From the NCBI GenBank assembly GCA_024697545.1, contig JAILFN010000009.1:108026-172025 (forward strand): a stretch of 64,000 bases of DNA, in the 5' to 3' direction. This document shows, piece after piece, positions 56,221 to 64,000 of this stretch (position 1 is the stretch's first letter; the number at the start of each line of letters is the position of its first letter). The notes beneath the pieces were generated by a model. That model had not been told where the DNA came from, did not search any database, and saw only the letters and a list, made by a program, of their open reading frames with translations. The DNA comes from Ruminococcus sp. Its GTDB lineage: Bacteria > Bacillota > Clostridia > Oscillospirales > Ruminococcaceae. Both the position numbers and the translations under genes were made by a program.

Positions 56221-57807
56221 ATGGCGATAATAGTCAATAACATTTCAGCCCCCCTCGAGATGAAAAGCGAGGAGGTCATAGCAAAGGCGCTGAAGCTCTG
56301 CGGGCTGACGGCGGCGGGCATACTTTCAGCCGACATACACAAAACATCACTGGACGCCCGCAAACGTGGGAGCATACACTTCGTGCATTCGGTATACATC
56401 GAGCTTGATGACCCCGCGGCGGAGAAAAGGATATGCGATAAACTATCCTCCTGCCGATACGCGGAGCCTGCCGTGATAATGCCCGTCTTCGGCGAAAGCA
56501 GACCCGAAGGGCGCATCGTGATCGCGGGCTTCGGACCCGCGGGAATGTTCGCGGCACTTCTGCTGGCACGCTACGGCTACCGCCCGCTGGTGCTGGAAAA
56601 GGGTGCTTCGGTCGATGAGCGCACAGCACTGGTCAAAAGATTCTGGAAAACAGGCGAGCTTGACGAACGCTCAAACGTGCAGTTCGGCGAGGGCGGCGCG
56701 GGGACATTCTCCGACGGCAAGCTGACCACCCGCATACGCGACCCACGCTGCCGCTTTGTGCTTGAGACCTTCGCACAGTTCGGAGCGGACAAGTCGGTGC
56801 TTACAAAGGCAAAGCCGCACATCGGCACCGATGTTCTGAGGGAAGTTGTAAAGAATATGCGTGAGGAGATAATATCCCTCGGCGGCGAGATCTGCTTTGA
56901 GACCCCACTTACAGGCATCAATATACAAAACGGCAGCATACGCTCGGTGCTGAGCAGCCGCGGCGAGGAACAGTGCGCGGCTCTCATCGCGGCGGTGGGG
57001 CATTCGGCACACGACACGCTCAGGCTTTTCCACGGCACGGGCATACAGCTCGAGCCGAAGGCTTTTTCCGTCGGCGCACGGATCGAGCACAGCCAGTCGG
57101 CGGTCGATGCTTCGCTTTACGGCAAGGCTGCGGGAAATCCCCTGCTACCTGTCGGTGAATATCAGCTTTCACACCACACCGCTTCGGGCAGGGGCGTATA
57201 TACATTCTGTATGTGTCCGGGCGGGACAGTCGTGGCGGCGGCGAGCGCCGAGGGCAGAGTGGTGACAAACGGCATGAGCGAATTCTCACGCTCGGGCGAC
57301 AACGCCAATGCGGCAGTTGCGGTATCCGTCACCCCCGATGATTACGATGGCGTGTTCGGCGGAGTTGAGCTTCAGGCGCAGATAGAAAGGGCGGCTTACA
57401 GCGCTGCCCGCGATTACATCGCGCCCGCCACGACCGTCGGCGGATTTCTGAGCGGCAAGCCGACGCTGAAAAAAGCTTCGGTCACGCCGACATATCCCCG
57501 CGGAGTAGAAGCCTATGAGCTGAGAAAGCTGTTCCCCGAGTTCATCACCGAGACCCTTGAGGAAGGACTGCGGGCGTTTTCAAAGAAGCTCCGCTGCTTC
57601 GGCGACACGGGAGCTGTCCTGACCGCGCCCGAGACCCGCACCAGTTCTCCGATCCGTATGCCCCGCGGCGATTCTCTTACCTCCGTCAGCGCCGACAACC
57701 TTTACCCCTGCGGCGAAGGCGCGGGCTATGCGGGCGGCATAACCTCTGCGGCAGTGGACGGCATACGCACGGCACTTGCGGTAATGGAAAGGTTCGGACA
57801 TGAGTGA
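56221..57807 (+). CDS. COG2509-type FAD-dependent oxidoreductase
   Basis: A 528-residue flavoprotein starting at ATG 56221 after GAAAGGCAG. The first 80 residues are a small alpha-beta domain with SLDARKRGSIHFVHSV, then IVIAGFGPAGMFAALLLARYG binds FAD. ERSNVQFGEGGAGTFSDGKL and the C-terminal YPCGEGAGYAGGITSAAVDG are the signature of the uncharacterised FAD-dependent dehydrogenase family COG2509. The reaction is unknown. It overlaps trmO by eight bases and forms an operon with trmO and fruK. The gene starts about 20 bases after the cdaR terminator, without an obvious separate promoter. Confidence 0.88.
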   Translation: MAIIVNNISAPLEMKSEEVIAKALKLCGLTAAGILSADIHKTSLDARKRGSIHFVHSVYIELDDPAAEKRICDKLSSCRYAEPAVIMPVFGESRPEGRIVIAGFGPAGMFAALLLARYGYRPLVLEKGASVDERTALVKRFWKTGELDERSNVQFGEGGAGTFSDGKLTTRIRDPRCRFVLETFAQFGADKSVLTKAKPHIGTDVLREVVKNMREEIISLGGEICFETPLTGINIQNGSIRSVLSSRGEEQCAALIAAVGHSAHDTLRLFHGTGIQLEPKAFSVGARIEHSQSAVDASLYGKAAGNPLLPVGEYQLSHHTASGRGVYTFCMCPGGTVVAAASAEGRVVTNGMSEFSRSGDNANAAVAVSVTPDDYDGVFGGVELQAQIERAAYSAARDYIAPATTVGGFLSGKPTLKKASVTPTYPRGVEAYELRKLFPEFITETLEEGLRAFSKKLRCFGDTGAVLTAPETRTSSPIRMPRGDSLTSVSADNLYPCGEGAGYAGGITSAAVDGIRTALAVMERFGHE

Positions 57808-58501
57808 TACGGCATTTGAGATAAAAGTTATAGCGCGGATACACACAGACCTCACCTCAAAGTTCGGCATACCCCGCCAGAGCGGGCTTGTTGAAGAGCT
57901 TGAGGGGATAATAGTATTCGAGCCCGAGTACCGCGCGGCGGAAGCGCTCCGCGGGATAGAGGAATGGTCGCACCTTTGGCTGATATGGCAGTTTTCCGAA
58001 AACATCGGGGAATGGTCGCCGACAGTCCGCCCGCCGCGTCTCGGCGGCAATGAGCGTGTAGGGGTATTCGCCACGCGGTCACCCTTCCGCCCCAACAGTA
58101 TGGGACTTTCCTGCGTAAGACTGCTCGAAACCGAGCACACCCGCGACCGCGGCACCGTCCTGCGCGTGGCGGGCGCTGACCTTATGGACGGTACACCGAT
58201 ATTTGACATCAAGCCCTACCTGCCGCTTGCCGACTGCAAGCCGGAAGCCTCGGGAGGGTTCACCGATACCCGCCAAAAGCGCAGGGTAGAAGCTGAGATC
58301 CCCGACGAGCTTGCGGATATACTTCCCGCAGAAAAGCTCGCGGCACTCAGGGCTTTGCTTTCGGAAGACCCCCGTCCCGCATATCAGGACGACCCCGAAC
58401 GCATCTACGGTTTTCCCTACGCGGGATATGAGGTCAGATTCCGCGTGGAGGACGGCAAAGCAAAGGTAGTAGACATAACCCCCGACAAGGAGCATTTATA
58501 A
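57800..58501 (+). CDS. trmO: tRNA m6t6A37 methyltransferase TrmO
   Basis: A 233-residue protein of the TsaA/TrmO family. VIARIHTDLTSKFGIPRQSGLV, then FATRSPFRPNSMGLSCVRLL (the SPxRPNxIGLS signature) and LMDGTPIFDIKPYLP are all present. It adds a methyl group to the threonylcarbamoyladenosine at position 37 of some tRNAs. The C-terminal extension (YQDDPERIYGFPYAGYEVRFR) is normal for the longer form. It overlaps both neighbours, and the stop TAA shares its last base with the start codon of fruK. Confidence 0.93.
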   Translation: MSDTAFEIKVIARIHTDLTSKFGIPRQSGLVEELEGIIVFEPEYRAAEALRGIEEWSHLWLIWQFSENIGEWSPTVRPPRLGGNERVGVFATRSPFRPNSMGLSCVRLLETEHTRDRGTVLRVAGADLMDGTPIFDIKPYLPLADCKPEASGGFTDTRQKRRVEAEIPDELADILPAEKLAALRALLSEDPRPAYQDDPERIYGFPYAGYEVRFRVEDGKAKVVDITPDKEHL

Positions 58502-59403
58502 TGGTATACACAGTCACTTTCAATCCCGCGATAGATCATGTAGTCCGCGTGGACGGCATGAAGCTCGGGCAGGTCAACCGTTCTTCGGGCGAGCAGATGT
58601 ATTTCGGCGGCAAGGGCATAAATGTATCGCTCGTGCTGCGCGAGCTTGGTGTTAGATCTAAAGCGCTCGGCTTTACCGCGGGCTTCACGGGCGAAGCTAT
58701 AGAGAACGGTCTTTCCGCCACGGGTCTTGAGACCGACTTCGTGCGGCTCAAAAGCGGAAATTCGAGGATAAACGTAAAGATAAAGTCGGAAGATGAGACC
58801 GAGCTGAACGGTCAGGGCCCCGAGATAGACCCGCATTCTCTTGGCAAGCTCTTTGATAAGCTCGACGCTCTTTCAGACGGCGACACTCTCGTGCTTGCGG
58901 GCAGCATACCCGCTTCACTGCCTTCGGACGTTTACAGCCGCATACTCGAACGGCTGAGCGGAAAGGAGGTAAGGACGGCAGTCGATGCCACGGGCAGGCT
59001 CCTGCTCGACACGCTGAAATACCGTCCTTTTCTGATAAAGCCCAACAACTTCGAGCTGGGCGGGATGTTCGGCGTCGATATCACCGACATCGGGAATATC
59101 GAAAAATATGCAAAAAAGCTCCGTGAGATGGGTGCGAGAAACGTGCTGGTATCGATGGCGGGCGACGGCTCACTGCTCGTCGGCGAGGACGATAACACCT
59201 ACCGCATGGGCGTATGCTTGGGAACAGTCAGAAACTCTGTCGGCGCGGGAGATTCCATGCTGGCGGGATTCATCGCGGGTATGCTCTCCGGCAAAGGCTA
59301 TGAACACGCCCTGAAGCTCGGCACTGCCGCAGGCGGCGCTACCGCATTCTCGGACGGTCTTGCACAAAAAGCCGACATAGAAAAACTCTTCGCACAGCTC
59401 TGA
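58501..59403 (+). CDS. fruK: 1-phosphofructokinase (PfkB family)
   Basis: A 300-residue ribokinase-fold sugar kinase. VYTVTFNPAIDHVVRVDGM starts like FruK/LacC enzymes, GGKGINVSLVLRELG is the first substrate loop, and the GTVRNSVGAGDSMLAGFIAG block carries the catalytic Asp of GAGDS. FruK phosphorylates fructose 1-phosphate to the bisphosphate. No fructose PTS gene is visible, so tagatose-6-phosphate or another phosphosugar could be the substrate. The gene is translationally coupled to trmO, an unusual partner. Confidence 0.85.
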   Translation: MVYTVTFNPAIDHVVRVDGMKLGQVNRSSGEQMYFGGKGINVSLVLRELGVRSKALGFTAGFTGEAIENGLSATGLETDFVRLKSGNSRINVKIKSEDETELNGQGPEIDPHSLGKLFDKLDALSDGDTLVLAGSIPASLPSDVYSRILERLSGKEVRTAVDATGRLLLDTLKYRPFLIKPNNFELGGMFGVDITDIGNIEKYAKKLREMGARNVLVSMAGDGSLLVGEDDNTYRMGVCLGTVRNSVGAGDSMLAGFIAGMLSGKGYEHALKLGTAAGGATAFSDGLAQKADIEKLFAQL

Positions 59404-59461
59404 ACGCTCTCCCTCCCCAAGAAAGAACTTATGTTTTGCATTCGTTTTATATAATAATTAC

Positions 59462-59490
59462 TTTACATTCGTTAATAAATGTGATATAAT
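59462..59490 (+). promoter_or_regulatory. Promoter of the YfhO-type gene
   Basis: TTTACA (59462-59467) and TATAAT (59485-59490) are 17 bp apart, leaving a leader of about 70 nt before ATG 59566. Confidence 0.8.
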
Positions 59491-59565
59491 GTATCCAAAG
59501 CCTGTGCCCCGCACAGACGTTATCAAAGCATACCGATATGCTGTCACAAAGAAGGGACCCCATAT

Positions 59566-62544
59566 ATGATGAATATCTTGGACAATATAGATGCAAAGCT
59601 CGGGACTGCCGCAGGCAAGCTCAGAAAAACTCCGCGGCGGGAATGCCTTTCCGCCTGCATTATCTATACGCTGTTTTTCCTGCTGCTCGCGGCGGTCACG
59701 TTTATCCCCGAGATACAAAAGAACGGTATGCTCATCGCGGGTGACGGCAACAGTATGTATTATCCGCACCTTATAAACTTCCGCCGCTCGCTCATAGATC
59801 TCTTTTCAAGCATAAAAGCGGGCTCCCCCCGCATTCCGCTGATAAACTTTGAGAGCTGCTACGGAATGGACAATTACTGTTCATGCTATGCCTTTCTTCC
59901 CGCTTTCCCGCTTTATCTCATAAGTGCATTGCTGCCCGAAAGCGCAATGCCCGCTTTTTACACCGTCGCTCAGATCATCTTGCAGTATACGGCGGGACTG
60001 ACATTCATATACCTTTGCAGACACTTCAAGAAGGATATGCTCATAAGCGGGGCTTTTGCGGCAGGATACAGCTTCTGCGGATGCTATTTTGCATGGATAC
60101 ACGGACATCCGCAGTTCAATTACCTCATGATTGCTTTACCGCTCATGGTGGTGGGGCTTGACAGGGTCATCAACAGGACGGGCTGGAAGATGCTGACCTT
60201 CGGAGTATTCTTCACAGGCTTTTGCAGCTTTACATACCTTATATATACGCTGCCTTTCCTCGCGGTATTTGCATTTTTCAGGGTGCTGTTCTTAAAGAAA
60301 GAAAAGTTCCTGCCGAATCTTCTGAAAGACTTTCTGCTCTGCTGCGGGGCTATCCTGCTCGGAGCAATGCTCTGCGGCATTGTACTGATGCCGACGCTTT
60401 ATACGCTTTTGAACAGCAACCGTTCGGAATCTGCCAAGGATGTAAATATCATCCATATGCTGATACCGAATGTATCCCGCCTGGGCTCGGTATTCATAAG
60501 GCTCACAAAGGTCGGCGTATTCAGCTTTATACTGCCCTGCGCCATGATCGTCCTTATGGCTCTGCGCGAGAGCCTTGAAAAGAAGATCTATATGATAGTG
60601 ATGCTCATTCTGGCGGCACTTCCGATAGTATCCTACGGCGTAAACGGCTTTATGTACGATCAGGTGCGCTGGGGCTTTATCCCCGCGCTGCTCATATGCT
60701 ATCTGGCGGTATGCGGTATCGAACAGCTCGTAAAGCTCGACAAGACCGATGTATGCCTGTTCGCATTCACGGCGATAGTGTTCACGATAATAATGGATAT
60801 GGAGCACGAATATGTCGCTTCGGTGTTCGCTTTTTTCATGTTCCTCATAGCCTGCATACCCTTCCTGAACAAAAAAGCAGGAAAGCTCCTGACATTCCTT
60901 GCGGACAAGCTGCTCGCGGCTGCACGCTGGATGAAGGCAAACAAGGACGGCAGCAAAAGATATATAGTAGCGCTGATACTTATAGTTATATGCGTGCCTT
61001 CGATCTTGTTTCTGATCGCACTTCTCATCGGCTTCCGTATGGGCTGGGAGTGCCTTATCCCCGGGCTGCTGCTCGGCATATCAGCGCTCCTCCTCTATAA
61101 GCACAAGCAGCTTTCAAGGGTCATCGCTCCCGTGCTGGCGGTGGTGTTCGCGACCTCCGCAGCGACCCAGTGCGTAAAGCAGCGATCGAAGACCGAATTC
61201 AATTCACTTCAAAGCGACGAAATATTCGGTTACTTTTCTGATATTGCGGCAGACCCCGATATGACAGGCAGGATAGAGAACCTTGACAGCGCCATCGAGC
61301 TGCACTATGACTCTATCAGCTTTGAGGAATACGAAAAAGCCGTAAAAAAAGGCGACTATCTCGGCATTGAGATCCCCACAAAGAGAAATGCTGTCCTTGC
61401 AAACAACCGCAACGGCAACGACTGTCTGCTCTATAAAGTGCCCACCGTAAAGACCTTCAACAACATGATGGACGAGGATCTTATAGCTTATCTCAGCCGC
61501 ATCGGCATGGACGCTTCAAGTCTGACCACCTCGGTCAATCTGAACAGCCTCGGTATGTCAGACCCTCTTTATGCAATGTTCGGCGTAGATCACTTTTTCA
61601 CCAACAACGAGATCAGGCAGCCCTACGGTGCCTGCGATCACACACAGGCAGAGTGCGAGGGCGTTATGCACGACATATACAGAAACTCGATGTCTTTCCC
61701 CGTCGGGGTAACTTACGATACCTACATGAGCGGCGAGGACTTCGACGGCCTCAGCGGAGCTTACCTGCCCCATGCCATGATGGAGAGCGCCTACCTCGAA
61801 GGCTTTGAAGGAGAGACAAGATCTGACCTTGCGGACAGAGACAGGCAGTGTGAGGTAAGCTTTGAACTTGAAACAAAGCCATTCGACAAGAACACGATGG
61901 ATATAGAATACCTTGAGAATATCCTTACCATCAATGATGATATCTCTGACAAGTTCCTGTACATAGCTTTAGACGGCGTTGAGGTAAAGACCATGTCTAT
62001 GATAAAATACGAGATGCCCTTTATTCTATGCGACGACGGTTCCTACACCACACTCAGCGTGACCAACGAATACTCCGACTGGCCGTGGAAGAATGTAATG
62101 GATCACTACTGCGTACCTCTCGGATACAAGGATCACGATATAAACGAGATAAGGTTCGTCACGCCTTTCAAATATGACAGCATCAAGGTCTATGCAGTAC
62201 CGCGCGAATGGTTTGACGAGGCATACAAAGAGCGCACAGCGGAAACGCTGAAAAACGTCAAGCGCACCAGCTCATCGCTGGCGGGCGACATCACCGTTAC
62301 GGGTCAGAAGCTTCTCTCGGTAAACTATCTCCACAACTCTGGCTGGAGCGTTTACGTTGACGGCGAAAAGAAAGAGCTGCAAAACGTAAACAAGCTCTTC
62401 CTCGGGGTCATGCTCGATGAGGGAAAACATCACGTCGAATTCAGATACTTCACACCCTGGCTGAAAGAAGGCATACTTCTTTCGTCAGCGGGGCTTGCGA
62501 TATTCATCGCGGCGGGACTTCTTATCGGAAGAAAGAAAAAATAA
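59566..62544 (+). CDS. YfhO-family polytopic membrane protein (GT-C type)
   Basis: A 992-residue membrane protein. A first helix (about residues 31-50) is followed by an extracellular loop with LIAGDGNSMYYPHLINFRRSL, which holds the acidic motif typical of GT-C lipid-linked glycosyltransferases, then about eleven further helices up to roughly residue 535. A large extracellular domain (about 540-965) and one C-terminal helix (about 968-985) complete it. YfhO proteins glycosylate lipoteichoic acid or similar polymers using a lipid-linked sugar. The CDP-sugar genes right after it suggest a surface-glycan cluster. AAGAAGGGA precedes ATG 59566. Confidence 0.85.
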   Translation: MMNILDNIDAKLGTAAGKLRKTPRRECLSACIIYTLFFLLLAAVTFIPEIQKNGMLIAGDGNSMYYPHLINFRRSLIDLFSSIKAGSPRIPLINFESCYGMDNYCSCYAFLPAFPLYLISALLPESAMPAFYTVAQIILQYTAGLTFIYLCRHFKKDMLISGAFAAGYSFCGCYFAWIHGHPQFNYLMIALPLMVVGLDRVINRTGWKMLTFGVFFTGFCSFTYLIYTLPFLAVFAFFRVLFLKKEKFLPNLLKDFLLCCGAILLGAMLCGIVLMPTLYTLLNSNRSESAKDVNIIHMLIPNVSRLGSVFIRLTKVGVFSFILPCAMIVLMALRESLEKKIYMIVMLILAALPIVSYGVNGFMYDQVRWGFIPALLICYLAVCGIEQLVKLDKTDVCLFAFTAIVFTIIMDMEHEYVASVFAFFMFLIACIPFLNKKAGKLLTFLADKLLAAARWMKANKDGSKRYIVALILIVICVPSILFLIALLIGFRMGWECLIPGLLLGISALLLYKHKQLSRVIAPVLAVVFATSAATQCVKQRSKTEFNSLQSDEIFGYFSDIAADPDMTGRIENLDSAIELHYDSISFEEYEKAVKKGDYLGIEIPTKRNAVLANNRNGNDCLLYKVPTVKTFNNMMDEDLIAYLSRIGMDASSLTTSVNLNSLGMSDPLYAMFGVDHFFTNNEIRQPYGACDHTQAECEGVMHDIYRNSMSFPVGVTYDTYMSGEDFDGLSGAYLPHAMMESAYLEGFEGETRSDLADRDRQCEVSFELETKPFDKNTMDIEYLENILTINDDISDKFLYIALDGVEVKTMSMIKYEMPFILCDDGSYTTLSVTNEYSDWPWKNVMDHYCVPLGYKDHDINEIRFVTPFKYDSIKVYAVPREWFDEAYKERTAETLKNVKRTSSSLAGDITVTGQKLLSVNYLHNSGWSVYVDGEKKELQNVNKLFLGVMLDEGKHHVEFRYFTPWLKEGILLSSAGLAIFIAAGLLIGRKKK

Positions 62545-62626
62545 AAAAATCGCCGCGAACAACGCTCACGCGGGATAATACGGGCAAAAAATTTCGAACT
62601 ATAAAACAGAAAGAGGTGCAGCATTT

Positions 62627-63409
62627 ATGAAGGTCGTACTTTTAGCAGGCGGCTACGGCACACGATTTTCGGAAGAAACGGTATACAAACCCAAGCCCAT
62701 GATAGAACTCGGAGGCTATCCGATACTCTGGCATATCATGAAGGAATACTCCTATTACGGTTTCAACGATTTTATCATCTGTGCGGGCTACAAGCAGCAT
62801 ATGATAAAGAAATGGTTCGCGGATTATTTTCTTCACAAAAGCGATATGACATTTGATTTCACCAGCGGCAAGGAAGAAGTTATAATCCACGACCAGCGCT
62901 GCGAGCCGTGGCGCGTCACCGTTATAGATACGGGTCTTGACACCATGACGGGCGGACGCATAAAGCGTATACAGCCGTTCATCGGCAAGAATCCATTTAT
63001 GCTCACCTACGGCGACGGTGTCTGCGATGTAAATATCAGGGAGCTTTGGGAATTCCACCAGAGCCACGGAAAACTCGCTACGCTCACTGCCGTTATCCAG
63101 CAGCAGCAAAAGGGCGTTATAAACATCGGCGGCGACAACGCGGTAAAATCCTTCCGTGAAAAGAACCTGAGCGACGGCGCTCCGATAAACGCGGGCTACA
63201 TGGTGCTGCAGCCCGAGGTGTTCGATTACATAGACGGCGACGACACGGTATTTGAGCAGCAGCCGCTCATAAAGCTTGCAGAAGAGGGACAGCTTATGTC
63301 TTATATGCACAAGGGCTTCTGGCAGTGCATGGATAACGTCCGCGAGTATGAGATACTTCAGAGAATGCTCTCGACAGGCAACGCGCCCTGGAAAAAATGG
63401 GAGGACTGA
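62627..63409 (+). CDS. rfbF: Glucose-1-phosphate cytidylyltransferase
   Basis: A 260-residue nucleotidyltransferase. VVLLAGGYGTRFSEETVYKPKPM is the nucleotide-binding signature, with the KPKPMIELGG sugar-phosphate loop. YGFNDFIICAGYKQHMIKKWF, YGDGVCDVNI and the family-specific FWQCMDNVREY end identify RfbF rather than RmlA. It makes CDP-glucose from CTP and glucose 1-phosphate. AAAGAGGTG precedes ATG 62627. Its stop overlaps the start of rfbG, so it is the first step of a CDP-deoxysugar pathway. Confidence 0.95.
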   Translation: MKVVLLAGGYGTRFSEETVYKPKPMIELGGYPILWHIMKEYSYYGFNDFIICAGYKQHMIKKWFADYFLHKSDMTFDFTSGKEEVIIHDQRCEPWRVTVIDTGLDTMTGGRIKRIQPFIGKNPFMLTYGDGVCDVNIRELWEFHQSHGKLATLTAVIQQQQKGVINIGGDNAVKSFREKNLSDGAPINAGYMVLQPEVFDYIDGDDTVFEQQPLIKLAEEGQLMSYMHKGFWQCMDNVREYEILQRMLSTGNAPWKKWED

Positions 63410-64000
63410 TGAAAATGTTAGATCTTTCGTTTTACAAGGGCAAGCGGGTGTTCGTTACCGGTCACACGGGTTTCAAGGGCTCATGGCTCTGCCGCATACT
63501 TATCAATGCGGGAGCGGAAGTTACGGGCTATTCCCTCGACCTTCCGACCGAGCCTTCGCTTTTTGAGCTTGCGGATATCGGCTCGGGCATGAAAAGCGTC
63601 ATGGGCGACATCGCAGACCTTGATACCCTCAGCAATGCTTTTGAAGCCGCAAAGCCCGAGATCGTGCTGCACCTTGCGGCTCAGCCGCTGGTAAGGCGGG
63701 GATATGCCGAACCTGTATACACCTACCGCACCAACGTGATGGGCACCGTGAATATACTCGAATGTATCCGCCGCAGCGACAGCGTGAAGTCGGTGGTAAA
63801 CGTCACTACCGACAAGGTATACAAGAACAACGAATGGTGGTACGGCTACCGCGAGAGCGACGCACTCGGCGGCTACGACCCGTACTCAAACTCAAAGTCC
63901 TGCTCGGAGCTTGTCACTCAGAGCTATATAGACAGCTACCTTTCCGAGAGGGATATGGCTGTCTCGGCTATGCGTGCGGGCAACGTAATAGGCGGCGGAG
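63409..64000 (+). CDS. rfbG: CDP-glucose 4,6-dehydratase (partial, runs off the window)
   Basis: An open frame from ATG 63409, overlapping the rfbF stop, to the end of the window (197 codons). ATG 63415 is an alternative, better spaced from GGGAGG. GKRVFVTGHTGFKGSWLCRIL is the NAD-binding motif of RfbG, and the SDR active site YDPYSNSKSCSELV (YxxxK) follows after TTDKVYKNNEWWYGYRE. It removes water from CDP-glucose to give CDP-4-keto-6-deoxyglucose, a precursor of 3,6-dideoxyhexoses and other surface sugars. Later pathway genes lie outside the window. Confidence 0.93.
   Translation, partial: MKMLDLSFYKGKRVFVTGHTGFKGSWLCRILINAGAEVTGYSLDLPTEPSLFELADIGSGMKSVMGDIADLDTLSNAFEAAKPEIVLHLAAQPLVRRGYAEPVYTYRTNVMGTVNILECIRRSDSVKSVVNVTTDKVYKNNEWWYGYRESDALGGYDPYSNSKSCSELVTQSYIDSYLSERDMAVSAMRAGNVIGGG

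Noticed and set aside
59434..59480. CATTCGTT motifs near the YfhO promoter, similar to the XRE operator at 912-927
   Set aside because: The inverted arms are two bases further apart than in the true operators and the region is generally AT-rich, so shared regulation is not supported.
1..64000. tRNA, rRNA, insertion sequences, prophage, toxin-antitoxin or defence genes
   Set aside because: None could be recognised in any part of the window; the small XRE gene lacks a toxin-like partner of known type.

Overview
The window looks like a chromosomal segment of an anaerobic low-GC-lineage Firmicute of the Ruminococcus/Oscillospiraceae type, with coding GC around 50 percent by eye. Evidence for this: the C-terminus of a GH94 (cellobiose-phosphorylase-like) enzyme at the left edge; type III glutamine synthetase; PPi-type phosphofructokinase; an IspH-S1 fusion; an L27 precursor with its Prp protease; many secreted Fn3/repeat proteins; CdaA/CdaR; and dipicolinate synthase plus SpoIID genes, which point to a spore-forming or recently spore-forming lineage. 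I found no rRNA or tRNA genes, CRISPR array, insertion sequence or phage. Nearly every recognisable promoter is a sigma-A type with exactly 17 bp between the -35 and -10 boxes.

Layout. 0-1.3 kb: end of a GH94 gene, then a small accessory module (XRE regulator, divergent zinc-ribbon/glycine-zipper protein and Asp-rich lipoprotein) with three palindromic operators and an orphan promoter. 1.3-7 kb: small-multidrug-export-like protein, dpaA-dpaB, spoIID, citrate synthase, AIM24-like protein. 7-14.8 kb: tepA-ftsK, a radical-SAM YgiQ gene with a tiny coupled membrane protein, a RpiR regulator and an HI0933-type flavoprotein. 15-20.7 kb: cmk-plsC fusion, ispH-rpsA fusion and a class A PBP. 20.8-26 kb: rRNA methyltransferase, HAD phosphatase, asparagine synthetase, LiaF-like protein and partner. 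26-34 kb: two repetitive secreted proteins, pyrophosphatase, AraC regulator, YpsA/SLOG protein and a degenerate LCP protein.

34-43 kb: DtxR-type regulator, HPr, an SH3 protein, Nudix hydrolase, PPi-PFK, a GH25 lysozyme with Fn3 repeats, a degenerate-GGDEF/intact-EAL protein and YebC. 43.9-48 kb: the minus-strand ribosome-assembly operon rplU-prp-rpmA-(two membrane proteins)-obg-mrnC with an L21-type leader. 48-51.5 kb: glnN with a terminator inside its leader, then a short-chain dehydrogenase. 51.5-59.4 kb: EF-G-like factor, then cdaA-cdaR and COG2509-trmO-fruK. 59.5-64 kb: a YfhO-type membrane protein and the start of a CDP-glucose sugar pathway (rfbF, partial rfbG).

The most unusual signals are: (1) the XRE-controlled module at 0.15-1.2 kb, with its operator set; (2) a dispersed multi-hairpin element at 10.32-10.54 kb and 43.76-43.90 kb, whose conserved core shows a compensatory stem change between copies; (3) a ten-A tract exactly at the Cmk/PlsC junction, where a slip of one base either way would give a stand-alone kinase; (4) the glnN leader, in which a 12-bp terminator hairpin lies between promoter and gene, enclosed by a perfect 8-bp pairing. 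All of these are sequence readings; none has been tested by folding software or database search.
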